DNA of 64,000 nucleotides from an uncultured Bacteroidota bacterium (GCA_902597545.1 CACJYD010000006.1:16224-80223); one strand, 5' to 3'. Numbered from the stretch's first letter, positions 9,556 through 21,343 are shown. The notes: generated from the letters alone by a model not told the origin. Made by a program: numbers and translations.

Positions 9556-11058
9556 TTGATGAAATTATATTTTTATCTAATTTTATTTTTAATAACTCCC
9601 CTATTTCAATTTTCACAAAATATCAGTGATGCTATAAGTCTTAGTATCGAAAATGAAAATGGTAATGCTAGGTATATGTCTATGGGCGGTGCCTTTGGGG
9701 CTTTGGGTGGAAATCTTTCTGCTATTTCTAAAAATCCTGCGTCCGGAGCAGTTTTTGAGCTATCAAGATTCGGAGGTTCTCTGATTGCAAATAGTAATTC
9801 TACTCAGGCTTTTTACAAATCTAACGTAGAAAAAATTAATTCCAACAATGCAAATTATCAAGCTGGTCTTATTTATGTTTTTAAGAATTATGGTGATGGA
9901 AACTTAAATAAATTTTCAATTGGATTAAATTTTCAATCACAAAATAATTTCAATGAAGAGGTTAAAATTTCTGGTAGAGGCAATATTTCAATTGACAAGT
10001 TTTTTCTTAATAATTCAATTGGTATTAATATTAACAATATTAGCGTTGGCTCAAATGAAAGTGTTCGTGGAGTTTATAAATGGTTAGGAGATAATATTGG
10101 ATATTCTGCTCAGCAAGCTTTTTTAGGTTATCAGTCTTACCTATTAAATTATGATTCTGATAATAATTCTTTTTACTCACTTGCAAAGTATGATAATGGA
10201 GTGGATCAAGAAAATTTTATTTTTTCTGAGGGTCACAATAATATGGCATCTTTTAATATATCCTGGCAATATAGAAGCAACCTATACATGGGATTAAATT
10301 TTAATTTTCATGATATTTTAATTGAAAAAGAATTAAGACATATTGAATCAAATTTTGATAGTGATTCTGCTATAACTAATATAGATTTTAGAAATTATTT
10401 AACAACAGTTGGAAATGGACTTTCATTGCAGGGTGGTTTTATTTACAAGATTGGCTCAATAAGGTTAGGTTTATCCTACAAAACACCAACATATTTTACA
10501 TTAGAGGACAATTTAGATCAATACATGGAAACAAGTTCTATTGATATTGATGGAAATACATATACTGATATTGTTGACCCCAGGATAACCAATATTTATG
10601 AATATGATTTTAAATCTCCTTCAAAGCTAACCATTAGTGGAGCAGCTGTAATTAATAACATGATATTGTTGAGCTTTGATATAATTTCTAAAAACTATGC
10701 AAAAACAAAATTTAGTCACCAATTTGAAGATGTTTACTTGGAATTGAATAATGCTCTAGCAAGAAATTTAAATTCTGTCCTAGATTATAATTTTGGAGCT
10801 GAATTAAAATTAGGTGAACTCAGCTTAAGAGGAGGTTATAAAATTTTAAATTCACCATATAAAGTCGTAAATACTAATTATTTTAACTCATCATCTTTTG
10901 GATTAGGTTATAATTTTAATTCGTCAACCATTGATTTAGCACTTGTAAATTCAAATACAGATTACAATTATCAGCTATTTGATTCAGGTTTGACAGAATC
11001 TGCATCCATAAATGATAAAAAAGCAAATATTATCCTTTCTTACAATATAATATTTTAA
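9556..11058 (+). CDS. Outer-membrane beta-barrel protein (OMPP1/FadL/hemin-receptor-like)
   Basis: ARYMSMGGAFGALGGNLSAISKNPAS; signal peptide; alternating strands; terminal SYNIIF. Confidence 0.8.
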   Translation: MMKLYFYLILFLITPLFQFSQNISDAISLSIENENGNARYMSMGGAFGALGGNLSAISKNPASGAVFELSRFGGSLIANSNSTQAFYKSNVEKINSNNANYQAGLIYVFKNYGDGNLNKFSIGLNFQSQNNFNEEVKISGRGNISIDKFFLNNSIGININNISVGSNESVRGVYKWLGDNIGYSAQQAFLGYQSYLLNYDSDNNSFYSLAKYDNGVDQENFIFSEGHNNMASFNISWQYRSNLYMGLNFNFHDILIEKELRHIESNFDSDSAITNIDFRNYLTTVGNGLSLQGGFIYKIGSIRLGLSYKTPTYFTLEDNLDQYMETSSIDIDGNTYTDIVDPRITNIYEYDFKSPSKLTISGAAVINNMILLSFDIISKNYAKTKFSHQFEDVYLELNNALARNLNSVLDYNFGAELKLGELSLRGGYKILNSPYKVVNTNYFNSSSFGLGYNFNSSTIDLALVNSNTDYNYQLFDSGLTESASINDKKANIILSYNIIF

Positions 11059-11097
11059 ATAAATTCTTTTATATCTTTGCCTTAACTTAAATTGATT

Positions 11098-11760
11098 ATG
11101 AAATACAATAAATTTCTTGAAGAATTAGAGCAAATTGATTCTGATCACAAAAATTTTTCTATTGAAACTCCTCTAAGAGAAGATGCTTTTGATATCTCTG
11201 ATGATGAAAAAATTTCTATTATTCAGAAAAATGTTAATGAAATTCTTCAAACCCTTGGAATGGACATGACTGATGACAGTCTTAAAGGAACACCATTAAG
11301 AGTTGCTAAAGCCTATGTTAAAGAACTCTTTGGTGGTTTAAATCCAAAAAACTTACCCAAAGCATCGACATTTGATAATAAATATCAATATGGAGAAATG
11401 TTAGTGGAAAAAAATATTACTGTCTTTTCAACTTGTGAACATCACCTGTTGCCCATCTATGGAAAAGCTCATGTTGCTTACTTCTCCAACGGAAATGTTA
11501 TTGGTCTATCAAAAATGAATAGAATTGTAGATTATTATGCAAGAAGACCACAAGTCCAAGAAAGACTCAATATCCAAATTGTGAGAAAGCTTCAGGAATT
11601 TTTAAATACTGAAGATGTTGCCTGTGTTATTGATGCAAAACACATGTGTGTAAATTCAAGAGGAATTAGACATATAGATTGCAGTACAGTAACTGGTGAG
11701 TTTGGGGGAAAATTCAAGGATAAATTAATAAAAAGGGAATTTTTAGATTATATTCGTTAA
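11098..11760 (+). CDS. folE: GTP cyclohydrolase I
   Basis: TPLRVAKAYVKELFGGL, STCEHHLLPIYGKAHVAY, QVQERL, CVIDAKHMCVNSRGI; start 11092 or 11098. Confidence 0.95.
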   Translation: MKYNKFLEELEQIDSDHKNFSIETPLREDAFDISDDEKISIIQKNVNEILQTLGMDMTDDSLKGTPLRVAKAYVKELFGGLNPKNLPKASTFDNKYQYGEMLVEKNITVFSTCEHHLLPIYGKAHVAYFSNGNVIGLSKMNRIVDYYARRPQVQERLNIQIVRKLQEFLNTEDVACVIDAKHMCVNSRGIRHIDCSTVTGEFGGKFKDKLIKREFLDYIR

Positions 11761-11779
11761 CAAAGCTAAAATTTTAACG

Positions 11780-13219
11780 ATGTCCTCGTCGAATAAAAAT
11801 TTAAATATATATAATTCTCTATCATCCCAAAAAGAAGTTTTTAATAGTATTAACAAAAATGTGGTTGGTATGTATGTATGTGGACCAACTGTATATAATA
11901 CTGTTCACCTTGGAAATTGTAGAACATTTGTTTCGTTTGATTTAATTTTCCGTTATTTAAAACATTTAGGATATAAGGTCAGATATGTTAGAAACATAAC
12001 TGATGTTGGGCATCTTGAAGATGATACTCAAGAGGATAAAATCTCAAAAAGAGCTGCATTAGAGAAATTAGAGCCCATGGAAATAGTTCAAAAGTATACT
12101 AATGACTTTAGAAATACGTTACAAAAGTTTAATCTATTGAATCCAAACATTGAACCAACTGCAACTGGTCATATTATTGAACAAATTGAAATGATTGAAA
12201 AAATTATAGATAATGGGTTTGCATATGTAAAAAATGGATCTGTTTATTTTGATATCAAAGAGTTTAATAAAAAGTATAGATATGGAAAATTGAGCAATAG
12301 AAATTTAGATGATTTAATAAATGAGTCAAGGCAACTTAAAGGATCCGATGAAAAGAAGAATCCACAAGATTTTGCTCTTTGGAAAAAAGCAGGAAAAAAA
12401 CATATAATGAAATGGAATTCTCCTTGGGGAGAGGGGTTTCCAGGATGGCACATTGAATGTTCAGCAATGGGCCATAAATACTTAGGAAAACAATTTGATA
12501 TCCACGGAGGTGGAATTGACTTAAAATTTCCTCATCATGATTGTGAAATTGCTCAATCTGAATCTGTTTATGGAAATAATCCTGCAAACTATTGGATTCA
12601 TACTAATATGCTTACACTCAATGGAAAAAAAATGTCAAAATCTCTAGGTAATTCAGTTTTTCCTAATGAGATTTTTTATGGAAGTAATAAAGCATTTTCT
12701 AAAAAGTTTAGTCCAATGACATTAAAATTTTTCATGTATCAAGCACATTACAGAAATACTTTAGATATTTCTAATGATGCATTACTTGCAGCTGAAAAAG
12801 GGTTTCAGAAAATAAAAAATCTTAATGAAGAAATAAGTACAATTTATGAAAGTAAAAAAAATGATTTTAATGCTAGCGCATGGGTTAATGAATGCTACGA
12901 GGCTTTAAATGATGATTTTAATTCACCCAAATTAATTGCCAAATTATTTGATTTACATAAAATAGTCTCTGAAGTAAAAAATAAAACTAAATCAATTGAT
13001 TCAAAAAATAAAAAAATTTTATTAAAGTTTTACAAAATATTTTATGCAGAAATTCTAGGACTTGATGATGACAGTTCATCAAATGAAAAATTTGATGAAA
13101 TTCTAGAGCTAATCTTGGAATTAAGAGAAAAAGAAAGGCTGAGTAAGAATTATGATAAATCTGATTATATCAGAGACAAGTTAAATGAATTAGGGTTAAA
13201 AATTAATGATAAAATATGA
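11780..13219 (+). CDS. cysS: Cysteinyl-tRNA synthetase
   Basis: MYVCGPTVYNTVHLGNCRTFV, GWHIECSAMGHKYLG, KMSKSLGN. Confidence 0.97.
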   Translation: MSSSNKNLNIYNSLSSQKEVFNSINKNVVGMYVCGPTVYNTVHLGNCRTFVSFDLIFRYLKHLGYKVRYVRNITDVGHLEDDTQEDKISKRAALEKLEPMEIVQKYTNDFRNTLQKFNLLNPNIEPTATGHIIEQIEMIEKIIDNGFAYVKNGSVYFDIKEFNKKYRYGKLSNRNLDDLINESRQLKGSDEKKNPQDFALWKKAGKKHIMKWNSPWGEGFPGWHIECSAMGHKYLGKQFDIHGGGIDLKFPHHDCEIAQSESVYGNNPANYWIHTNMLTLNGKKMSKSLGNSVFPNEIFYGSNKAFSKKFSPMTLKFFMYQAHYRNTLDISNDALLAAEKGFQKIKNLNEEISTIYESKKNDFNASAWVNECYEALNDDFNSPKLIAKLFDLHKIVSEVKNKTKSIDSKNKKILLKFYKIFYAEILGLDDDSSSNEKFDEILELILELREKERLSKNYDKSDYIRDKLNELGLKINDKI

Positions 13220-13437
13220 GGGAAATTGTAATCTTCCCATTTATTTTTATAATTAAACTTTACCAAACGATAATTTCACCCGCTTTAGGTGCCAATTGTA
13301 GATTCAATCCAACATGTTCCAATTATGCTATCGAAAGTTTAAAAAAACATGGTCTTTTTATAGGCCTATACTATACAATAATTAGAATTTCGAAATGTCA
13401 TCCTTGGGGTAAAAGTGGAGATGATCCAGTACCTTAA
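13216..13437 (+). CDS. yidD: Membrane protein insertion efficiency factor YidD
   Basis: LYQTIISPALGANCRFNPTCSNYAIESLKKHG, CHPWGKSGDDPVP. Confidence 0.96.
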   Translation: MREIVIFPFIFIIKLYQTIISPALGANCRFNPTCSNYAIESLKKHGLFIGLYYTIIRISKCHPWGKSGDDPVP

Positions 13438-13469
13438 TCATAATTAATATATTTGAAGGAAACTTAGAG

Positions 13470-14303
13470 ATGAGTGATATTATATTTGAACATAATTTAA
13501 GTGAAAAATTCATAAGTATTGGCCCAGTTACTATATACTGGTACAGTTTAATGTTTCTTTTTGCTTTCTGGTTTGGATATATGATTCTTAAAAGAATCTA
13601 TATAAGGGAAAATAAAGATGTTAAGCTTTTAGATCCTTTTTTAGTTCATATGGTTTTAGGTACAATAATAGGTGCGAGATTAGGTGAAGTTTTCTTTTAT
13701 AATTGGGAATATTTTCAAAACAACTTACTCGAAATTTTCTTGCCATTTAAAATAAATGGTTTTGATTGGGAATTTGTTGGCTTTCGTGGTTTGTCCAGTC
13801 ATGGTGCTACTATTGGAATCATAACATCAATAATTTTATACAAGGTAAAATATAAATATGATTCAGTTCTTTGGATTTTTGACAGGCTTGTAATTGCGGT
13901 GGCATTAGGCGGAACTCTTGTCAGAATAGGTAATTTTTTTAACTCTGAAATTGTTGGTGTATTTACAAATTCAGATTATGGAGTTATTTTTCAAAACAGA
14001 GGGGAAATTCTACCCAGACATCCTGCTCAGTTATATGAAGCATTTGGGTATATAATACTTTTTATTACACTGGTTTTAATTTACAATAAAACAAAATTAA
14101 AAGACTTAAAAGGTTTTCTTTTTGGTTTTTTTCTTATGTTTCTTTTTGTAGTTAGATTCATTGTTGAGTATGTAAAAGAAAGTCAAGGAGGTCTAGAGGA
14201 AAAATTAGGAATTTTTTCTACTGGACAGTGGCTTAGCATTCCTTTTATTTTAATTGGTATTGGGTTAATGATTTATAGTTACATTTCAATTGAAAAAAAA
14301 TAA
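13470..14303 (+). CDS. lgt: Prolipoprotein diacylglyceryl transferase
   Basis: GARLGEVFFYNW, GLSSHGATIGI, RIGNFFNSEIVG, RHPAQLYEA. Confidence 0.95.
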   Translation: MSDIIFEHNLSEKFISIGPVTIYWYSLMFLFAFWFGYMILKRIYIRENKDVKLLDPFLVHMVLGTIIGARLGEVFFYNWEYFQNNLLEIFLPFKINGFDWEFVGFRGLSSHGATIGIITSIILYKVKYKYDSVLWIFDRLVIAVALGGTLVRIGNFFNSEIVGVFTNSDYGVIFQNRGEILPRHPAQLYEAFGYIILFITLVLIYNKTKLKDLKGFLFGFFLMFLFVVRFIVEYVKESQGGLEEKLGIFSTGQWLSIPFILIGIGLMIYSYISIEKK

Positions 14304-14511
14304 ATTAACATCTGGATTTAAAAAACTGGCATTCACTTTATTTTTAATGTTTATTGGTCCAGTAATTTTATATCAAGCTTTTAGTAACATTGATCACCAG
14401 TGGTATTATTTTGTTTTAGCTATAGGGCTAATTGTTTGTATTCTTTCCATATTTACATTGTTTTCGGGGATAAAGTCTATTATAAACCATATTTTTGATA
14501 AAGATTTATAA
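14290..14511 (+). CDS. Small membrane protein, DUF6095-like
   Basis: Two TM segments; overlaps the lgt end; family recalled from the typical Flavobacteriia neighbourhood. Confidence 0.65.
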   Translation: MKKNKLTSGFKKLAFTLFLMFIGPVILYQAFSNIDHQWYYFVLAIGLIVCILSIFTLFSGIKSIINHIFDKDL

Positions 14512-14517
14512 AACAAA

Positions 14518-16455
14518 ATGTTAAAAGTTTCTTTTCCAGATGGAGCTATTAAAAAGTACGACAAAGGAATAACTCCTTTTGAAATTGCTCAAAGTATTAG
14601 TAATTCACTTTCTAAAAAACTTCTTAGTGTTTCATATAATGGAAAACAAATTGAATCTAGTACCCAACTAAATAAAGATGGAAAAATTGAATTTCACTTT
14701 TGGGATGATTTAAAGGGTAAAAGTGCTTTTTGGCATTCTTCGGCACATTTATTTGCCCAAGTGATTCTTGACTTTTATCCTGATTCTAAGTTAACAATTG
14801 GTCCACCAATAGAGAATGGTTTTTATTATGATGTTGATTTAGGTAAAGAATCCATCTCAGAAAATGATTTTGAAAAGATTGAAAAAAAGATGATTGAGGA
14901 AGCAAGAAAAGATCACAAATTTACATTAAGAGAATCATCAAAAAAGGAAGCTTTAAATTTCTATAAAAAAAATAATAATGAGTATAAAACAGAGCTCATA
15001 AACGAACTGAAAGATGAAAAAATTACATTTTGCGATCATGCTAATTTCTCAGATTTATGTAAAGGTGGCCACATACCATCAACAGGGCATATTAAAGCAG
15101 TAAAATTATTGAATGTCGCTGGAGCATATTGGAGAGGTAACGAAGATAATAAGCAGCTAACTAGGATCTATGGAATTTCTTTTCCAAAGCAAAAACTTTT
15201 GACAGAATATTTACAATTGGTTGAAGAAGCAAAGAAAAGAGATCACAGAATAATCGGTAAAAAACTTAAATTATTTACATTTTCAAAGCAAGTTGGATTG
15301 GGGTTGCCACTATGGTTACCTAAAGGCGCTGAACTTAGAAAAAGACTAGAAGATTTCTTAACTAAAGCTCAAAAAGAAGCTGGATATGAAATGGTTATCA
15401 GCCCACATATTGGAAATAAAAAACTTTATGAAACTTCCGGTCATTTTCAGAAATACGGAGAGAGTAGTTTTATGCCAATTAAATCTCCGAGTTCAGATGA
15501 AGAATTTTTATTAAAACCCATGAACTGTCCACATCACTGTGAAATATATAAATCTGAGCAGTGGAGTTACCGAGATTTACCTAAAAGATATGCTGAATTT
15601 GGAACAGTTTACAGATATGAACAAAGTGGAGAATTACATGGTTTAACAAGAGTTAGAGGCTTTACTCAAGACGATGCTCATATTTTTTGTGCTCAAGAAC
15701 AACTAGTTGAAGAATTTGAAAAAGTTATTGATTTAGTATTATATGTTTTTAATACTCTTGGTTTTGATAATTATGAAGTTCAAATTTCTCTTAAGGACAA
15801 AGAAAACAATGATAAATATATTGGTAGTGATGAAATGTGGAAACTTTCGGAAGAAGCAATAATAAAAGCAACAAAAGGAAAAAAATTAAATTATAAAATT
15901 GAATATGGGGAGGCAGCATTTTATGGTCCAAAGTTAGATTTTATGGTCAAGGATGCACTAAGCAGAAAATGGCAACTAGGAACAATCCAGGTTGATTATA
16001 ACCTTCCGGAAAGATTTGATTTAACATTTAAAAACAAAAAAAACAAGGATGAAAGACCTGTCATGATCCACCGTGCTCCATTTGGAAGTTTAGAAAGATT
16101 TGTCGCCATTTTAATTGAACATACAGGAGGAATTTTTCCATTGTGGCTTACTCCAAATCAAATTATGATTATTAGCGTTGGAGAAAAACACGAGAAATAT
16201 GCTAAAAAAGTTTCAAGTTTACTTGAAAAAGCAGAAATTCGTGCAACTTTAGACAACAGAAATGAAACTGTTGGAAAAAAAATACGAGAAAGTGAACTGA
16301 ATAAGACTCCATATATGGGTATAGTTGGTGACAAAGAAGTTAAAAATAATAGTATTTCAATCAGAGCTTTAGGTGGTGATGAGATCGGAGAAATGTATAT
16401 TGATGAATTGATTAACTTTATAAAAGAAAAAGAAGAAAAATCATACAGTAATTAA
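14518..16455 (+). CDS. thrS: Threonyl-tRNA synthetase
   Basis: TGS domain; FWHSSAHLFAQ; KPMNCPHHCEIY; RVRGFTQDDAHIFC; HRAPFGSLERF. Confidence 0.97.
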   Translation: MLKVSFPDGAIKKYDKGITPFEIAQSISNSLSKKLLSVSYNGKQIESSTQLNKDGKIEFHFWDDLKGKSAFWHSSAHLFAQVILDFYPDSKLTIGPPIENGFYYDVDLGKESISENDFEKIEKKMIEEARKDHKFTLRESSKKEALNFYKKNNNEYKTELINELKDEKITFCDHANFSDLCKGGHIPSTGHIKAVKLLNVAGAYWRGNEDNKQLTRIYGISFPKQKLLTEYLQLVEEAKKRDHRIIGKKLKLFTFSKQVGLGLPLWLPKGAELRKRLEDFLTKAQKEAGYEMVISPHIGNKKLYETSGHFQKYGESSFMPIKSPSSDEEFLLKPMNCPHHCEIYKSEQWSYRDLPKRYAEFGTVYRYEQSGELHGLTRVRGFTQDDAHIFCAQEQLVEEFEKVIDLVLYVFNTLGFDNYEVQISLKDKENNDKYIGSDEMWKLSEEAIIKATKGKKLNYKIEYGEAAFYGPKLDFMVKDALSRKWQLGTIQVDYNLPERFDLTFKNKKNKDERPVMIHRAPFGSLERFVAILIEHTGGIFPLWLTPNQIMIISVGEKHEKYAKKVSSLLEKAEIRATLDNRNETVGKKIRESELNKTPYMGIVGDKEVKNNSISIRALGGDEIGEMYIDELINFIKEKEEKSYSN

Positions 16456-16470
16456 TCTAAATTTAAAGCC

Positions 16471-17037
16471 ATAGCAGCACTAAGAAGAAAAAGAGGAAGA
16501 CGTCAAGGGAGAATAATCAAAAAAAATCCCCACAATATAAATGAGTTTATTAAAGCATCGGAAGTAAGACTTGTAGGTGATAATGTAGAAATAGGTATAT
16601 ATCCTATCGATAAAGCACTTTCAATTGCAAAGGGATTAGAAACTGATTTAGTTGAGATATCTCCAAATGCTACACCACCGGTTTGTAAAGCTCTAGACTA
16701 CAAAAAATTTCTCTATGATCAGAAAAAGAGGGAAAAATATCTTAAGGCGAAAACACAAAAGGTTATAGTAAAAGAAATAAGGTTTGGACCACAAACTGAT
16801 ATTCATGATTATGAGTTTAAGAAAAAACATGCAATTAAGTTTTTGGAAGAAGGTGCAAAGCTAAAAGCATTTGTCTTTTTTAAAGGGAGATCAATAATTT
16901 TTAAAGAGCAAGGTCAAATTTTATTACTAAAATTAGCACAAGAACTAGAAGAATATGGAAAAGTTGAGCAATTACCTGTGCTAGAAGGAAAAAAAATGAT
17001 TATGTTTGTGTCCCCAAAAAAAGCTAAAAAGAATTAA
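16471..17037 (+). CDS. infC: Translation initiation factor IF-3, apparent ATA start
   Basis: Absent from the ORF track upstream of 16843; manual translation [50 protein letters not shown]...[28 protein letters not shown]; flanked by thrS and rpmI. Confidence 0.93.
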   Translation: MAALRRKRGRRQGRIIKKNPHNINEFIKASEVRLVGDNVEIGIYPIDKALSIAKGLETDLVEISPNATPPVCKALDYKKFLYDQKKREKYLKAKTQKVIVKEIRFGPQTDIHDYEFKKKHAIKFLEEGAKLKAFVFFKGRSIIFKEQGQILLLKLAQELEEYGKVEQLPVLEGKKMIMFVSPKKAKKN

Positions 17038-17038
17038 A

Positions 17039-17236
17039 ATGAGTAAACAAAAAACTAAATCTAGCGCAAAAAAGAGATTTAAAGTTACAGGTTCTGGAAA
17101 AATAAAAAGAAAACATGCTTTTAAAAATCATATTCTTACAAAAAAATCAAAAAAGAGAAAGTTAAAACTTACTCATTCAACTCTCGTAAATGATAGCGAT
17201 TTGGGAAGTATAAAAAAACAATTGAGATTAAAATAA
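17039..17236 (+). CDS. rpmI: 50S ribosomal protein L35
   Basis: [47 protein letters not shown]-track N-terminal extension overlaps infC. Confidence 0.96.
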   Translation: MSKQKTKSSAKKRFKVTGSGKIKRKHAFKNHILTKKSKKRKLKLTHSTLVNDSDLGSIKKQLRLK

Positions 17237-17304
17237 TTTGTATAACAGGTTAAGGGTAAAAAATTAAGTTCTTTTTAGACACCCAAGCCAAAAATATAAT
17301 TAAA

Positions 17305-17652
17305 ATGCCAAGATCATCAAATTCAGTAGCTTCAAGAAAAAGAAGAAAGAAAATTTTAAAAAAAGCTAAAGGGTATTTCGGAAGAAGAAAAAATGTATAT
17401 ACAATAGCCAAAAATGCAGTTGAAAAAGGTCTTTCATACGCATACCGAGATAGAAAAAATAAAAAGAGAGTTTTTAGATCTCTTTGGATAACAAGGATAA
17501 ATGCGGCTGCAAGACAGCACAGTTTAAGTTACTCCGAACTAATCAATAAACTCAAAACTAAAGGTATTGAAATAAATAGAAAGGTTCTAGCTGATTTAGC
17601 AATGAATGAGCCTGAAAAATTTTCTAAAATAATTAAAGATTTAGAGACCTAA
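17305..17652 (+). CDS. rplT: 50S ribosomal protein L20
   Basis: [35 protein letters not shown]. Confidence 0.97.
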   Translation: MPRSSNSVASRKRRKKILKKAKGYFGRRKNVYTIAKNAVEKGLSYAYRDRKNKKRVFRSLWITRINAAARQHSLSYSELINKLKTKGIEINRKVLADLAMNEPEKFSKIIKDLET

Positions 17653-19166
17653 AAAGGGTTTTCCTCATCATCTGACCTATAACTTCCACTTTCAAACGCT
17701 TGATCTGGATTAATTTTCTGGTCCTGGTTAATTTTTGATTCATACTCAAAAGGATTATCATAAGAACCTAAATTTTCAAATTTACCAAGAGAGCTAATAA
17801 ACTTTAATTTAATTGAATTTAAACCACCATTTCTGTGTTTGGCTACTATAAATTCAGCCTGACCTAAAGCTGGTGAATGATCATCATCATCCCATTCATC
17901 CATCTTGTAATATTCTGGTCTATATAAAAACGAGACAATATCAGCATCTTGCTCGATAGCACCAGATTCTCTCAAATCAGAGAGAATTGGTCTTTTCACC
18001 CCTCCCCTAAGCTCAACAGCTCTAGAAAGCTGTGATAATGCAATGATTGGTATGTCTAATTCTTTTGCTAAAGCTTTTAAATTTCTTGAAATGGTTGAAA
18101 TTTCTTGTTCTCTATTACCACTTTTTTGGCTAGAACCAATGGTCATTAATTGAAGATAATCCAATACTATTAGCTTAATACCATACTGTGAGGATAGTCT
18201 TCTAGCCTTAGCTCTTAATTCAAAAATTGATAATGATGGGGTGTCATCAATATATAATGGTGCATTCTCTAAATTAGAAACTTTTACATTTAATTGTTCC
18301 CATTCAAACTTTTCTAGTTTTCCAGTTCTTAATTTTTCAGAACTAAGACCTGTCTCAGAGGATATTAATCTAGTAATCAACTGTAAGGATGACATTTCTA
18401 ATGAAAAAAAAGCAACAGGAATATTATTTTCAACTGAAATGTTTCTTGCCATCGATAAGGTAAAGGCTGTTTTTCCCATACCTGGTCTAGCAGCTATAAT
18501 AACAAGATCACTTGGTTGCCATCCAGATGTTAGCTTATCAATTTCAAAAAAACCAGAAGCAATACCACTGAGCCCCTCTTTTTTAGATATTTCTTCAATT
18601 TTTTGTTTTGCTTGGATCACAAGATCCTCTGCAGTCTGAGTGTTCTTTTTTAAATTACCCTGAGATATATCATAAATTTTAGATTCTGCATCATCAAGTA
18701 AATCAAAAACATCAGAGGTTTCATCATATGAATTCTCAATAATTTCATTTGAGATTTGAATTAGTCTTCTTTGAATAAATTTTTGAAGTATTATTCTGGA
18801 ATGAAATTCAATATGTGCTGATGAGGATACTTTTTGAGTAAGTTCAACTAAGTAATAATCTCCTCCAATAGTATTTAGTTTACCTTCTTTCTTTAGCTGA
18901 TGAGAAACAGTTTTGATATCGATTGGTTCCTGTTTATCAAATAAGTTTATAATGGAATTAAAAATAATTTTATGGCTCTCTTTGTAAAAAGCGTCAGGTT
19001 GGAGAATATCAATTACTTCATCAACACCTTTTTTATCGATCATCATGGCTCCAAGCACTACCTCCTCTAAATCAACAGCTTGAGGTGGTAACTTCCCTTT
19101 TTGCATTGAAAATACAGGAGGAGAATTAGATACTGATGAAGATTTTAAATTTTCAACTCTTTTCAC
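17649..19166 (-). CDS. dnaB: Replicative DNA helicase
   Basis: [50 protein letters not shown]. Confidence 0.97.
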   Translation of the reverse strand: MKRVENLKSSSVSNSPPVFSMQKGKLPPQAVDLEEVVLGAMMIDKKGVDEVIDILQPDAFYKESHKIIFNSIINLFDKQEPIDIKTVSHQLKKEGKLNTIGGDYYLVELTQKVSSSAHIEFHSRIILQKFIQRRLIQISNEIIENSYDETSDVFDLLDDAESKIYDISQGNLKKNTQTAEDLVIQAKQKIEEISKKEGLSGIASGFFEIDKLTSGWQPSDLVIIAARPGMGKTAFTLSMARNISVENNIPVAFFSLEMSSLQLITRLISSETGLSSEKLRTGKLEKFEWEQLNVKVSNLENAPLYIDDTPSLSIFELRAKARRLSSQYGIKLIVLDYLQLMTIGSSQKSGNREQEISTISRNLKALAKELDIPIIALSQLSRAVELRGGVKRPILSDLRESGAIEQDADIVSFLYRPEYYKMDEWDDDDHSPALGQAEFIVAKHRNGGLNSIKLKFISSLGKFENLGSYDNPFEYESKINQDQKINPDQAFESGSYRSDDEENPF

Positions 19167-19271
19167 ATATCTAACTTAAAAAAATCTCTAACTAATGAAT
19201 AATTTTAATAAATAATAAAACGAACAACAGAATGTTAATAAGTATGAAAAATTTGTTAATACTAATAGATT

Positions 19272-20225
19272 CTATTCATTAAAAATTCCCATCCCAGTAA
19301 ATCTTTCTAATCTTTGATCGAGTAAATCTTTAATTTTTTTCTTTTTTAAATCTTGATATGTCGACAATATTTCTTTTTTGACAGTATTAAAAATCTTTTC
19401 TCGATTTTGATGTGCTCCACCTAAAGGCTCTTTAATTATCTTATCAATTAATTTATTTTCTTTCATGTCACTTGGAGTTAATTTTAAAACATTAGCAGCC
19501 TCTTCTTTATAATCCCAACTTCTCCATAAAATAGACGAGCAAGATTCAGGTGAAATTACAGAGTACCAGGTGTTTTCAAGCATCATAATTTTGTCTCCAA
19601 TACCAATACCTAGAGCTCCACCTGAGGCGCCTTCACCAATAACAATAACAATAATTTGAGTTTTAATGTTAAACATCTCATATAGATTTCTTGCAATTGC
19701 CTCTGCTTGACCTCTTTCCTCTGCCTCAATACCAGGATATGCACCTGGCGTGTCAATCATAGTAACAATAGGAATATTAAACTTTTCAGCTAATTTCATT
19801 AATCTTAAAGCTTTTCTATAGCCTTCTGGGTTAGCCATACCAAAGTTTCTATATTGTCTAGTTTTTATATTATTTCCTTTCTGCTGACCAATGAACATGA
19901 ACGTTTGATTATCAATTTTACCCAAACCTCCAATCATAGCTTTATCGTCGGAAATATTTCTATCCCCGTGAAGCTCCAAAAAATTATTTTCAGTTATAAA
20001 ATTTAAGTAGTCAAGTGTATAAGGTCTGGATGGATGTCTTGATAATTGAACTCTTTGCCATGGTGTAATATTTGAATAAATTTCCTTTTTTTTGGCTTCT
20101 ATTTTTTCCTTGAGCTTTCTTGAAGTATCTCTAACATCAACTTTACTTTCATCACCTATCTCATTACATTTTTCTAGTTGATCTTTTAATTCTTTTAATG
20201 GCAATTCAAAGTCTAAATACTCCAT
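19272..20225 (-). CDS. accA: Acetyl-CoA carboxylase carboxyltransferase subunit alpha
   Basis: [56 protein letters not shown]. Confidence 0.97.
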   Translation of the reverse strand: MEYLDFELPLKELKDQLEKCNEIGDESKVDVRDTSRKLKEKIEAKKKEIYSNITPWQRVQLSRHPSRPYTLDYLNFITENNFLELHGDRNISDDKAMIGGLGKIDNQTFMFIGQQKGNNIKTRQYRNFGMANPEGYRKALRLMKLAEKFNIPIVTMIDTPGAYPGIEAEERGQAEAIARNLYEMFNIKTQIIVIVIGEGASGGALGIGIGDKIMMLENTWYSVISPESCSSILWRSWDYKEEAANVLKLTPSDMKENKLIDKIIKEPLGGAHQNREKIFNTVKKEILSTYQDLKKKKIKDLLDQRLERFTGMGIFNE

Positions 20226-20263
20226 AAAACTTAATCAAATATACATTTATTAGATATAAAAAA

Positions 20264-21343
20264 TTATTTTTTTGCGATTTTCATTATTTGAATTGTTATC
20301 AGTAAAAAAACAAAATTTGGAGCCCATGCACCTAAAGCAGCATTTAAGTCTGATTTAATAACAAGAACAGAAAAAAACTTATCAAAAAATATAAAAATAA
20401 ATGCTAGTGAAATACCAAATGCGAGATTTAACCCAATACCGCCTCTTCTTTTAAAAGATGAAACTGAAACAGCCAACAAAGTCAAAATAATCACTGAGAA
20501 CGGGATACTTAATCTTCTATTCCTTTCTAATAAATGATCATTCAAAAGTGGCGAACCACTTGCTCTTTCATCTTTTATAAAATCATTTAATTCAAAAAAG
20601 TTTAAGGCCTTAGCTTGATATTTTAAAGAAGATAAGTCGTTAATATTAAAATTAAATATTGTGTCATAAATTCTTCTTGATTCAATAATTTCCAAATCAT
20701 CATTGAAAGTCCGCTTGAAAAAATCTGTTAGTCTATATATACTATCGTTTTCAATCCACCTTATATTTCTAGCAGTTATCTTTTCAAGAAGTTTATTTTC
20801 ATTAAATAACTCATGTGAAAAATTATATGCTTGACTTCTTGTTGGATTAAATGAACTAACATAGATATACTCATTTTCAGAAATTTGTTTATACAAATTA
20901 GATAAATTTCTATCCTTTTTATTTTTACTTAGATACTTATATTGAAATTCATTAAAGCTTTTATTCTTCTCTGGGACTATGAACATACCAGAGATTACTG
21001 AAAAAATAAAAATAATGCTAGCAGAAATAATATAAGGTTTGAGAAATCTATTAAAAGAAATACCAGAGCTGAGTATTGCGGTTATTTCTGAATTACTTGA
21101 GAGCTTTGATGTAAACCATATAACCGATAAAAAAACAAAAATTGGAAATAGAAAATAACCATAATACCAAACAAAGTCTGAATAGTATTCAATTATATCA
21201 GTGAATGACAATTCATGTTCTTTAAACTTATCAATTTTTTCAGAAATATCTACTAAAATACCAATGGGGATAAATAGTAAAAACATCATCAAAAAAGTCA
21301 TTAAAAACTTTTTGATTATATATAAATCTAATATCCTTATCAT
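20264..21343 (-). CDS. LptF/LptG (YjgP/YjgQ) family permease
   Basis: ILDLYIIKKFLMTF N-terminus; multiple TM; RRLSIPFSVIILTLLAVSVSS. Confidence 0.88.
   Translation of the reverse strand: MIRILDLYIIKKFLMTFLMMFLLFIPIGILVDISEKIDKFKEHELSFTDIIEYYSDFVWYYGYFLFPIFVFLSVIWFTSKLSSNSEITAILSSGISFNRFLKPYIISASIIFIFSVISGMFIVPEKNKSFNEFQYKYLSKNKKDRNLSNLYKQISENEYIYVSSFNPTRSQAYNFSHELFNENKLLEKITARNIRWIENDSIYRLTDFFKRTFNDDLEIIESRRIYDTIFNFNINDLSSLKYQAKALNFFELNDFIKDERASGSPLLNDHLLERNRRLSIPFSVIILTLLAVSVSSFKRRGGIGLNLAFGISLAFIFIFFDKFFSVLVIKSDLNAALGAWAPNFVFLLITIQIMKIAKK

Noticed and set aside
9350-9559. Alternate-frame ORF in the Ser-rich tail of the lipoprotein gene
   Set aside because: Low-complexity DNA gives long open frames in several phases; no independent evidence.
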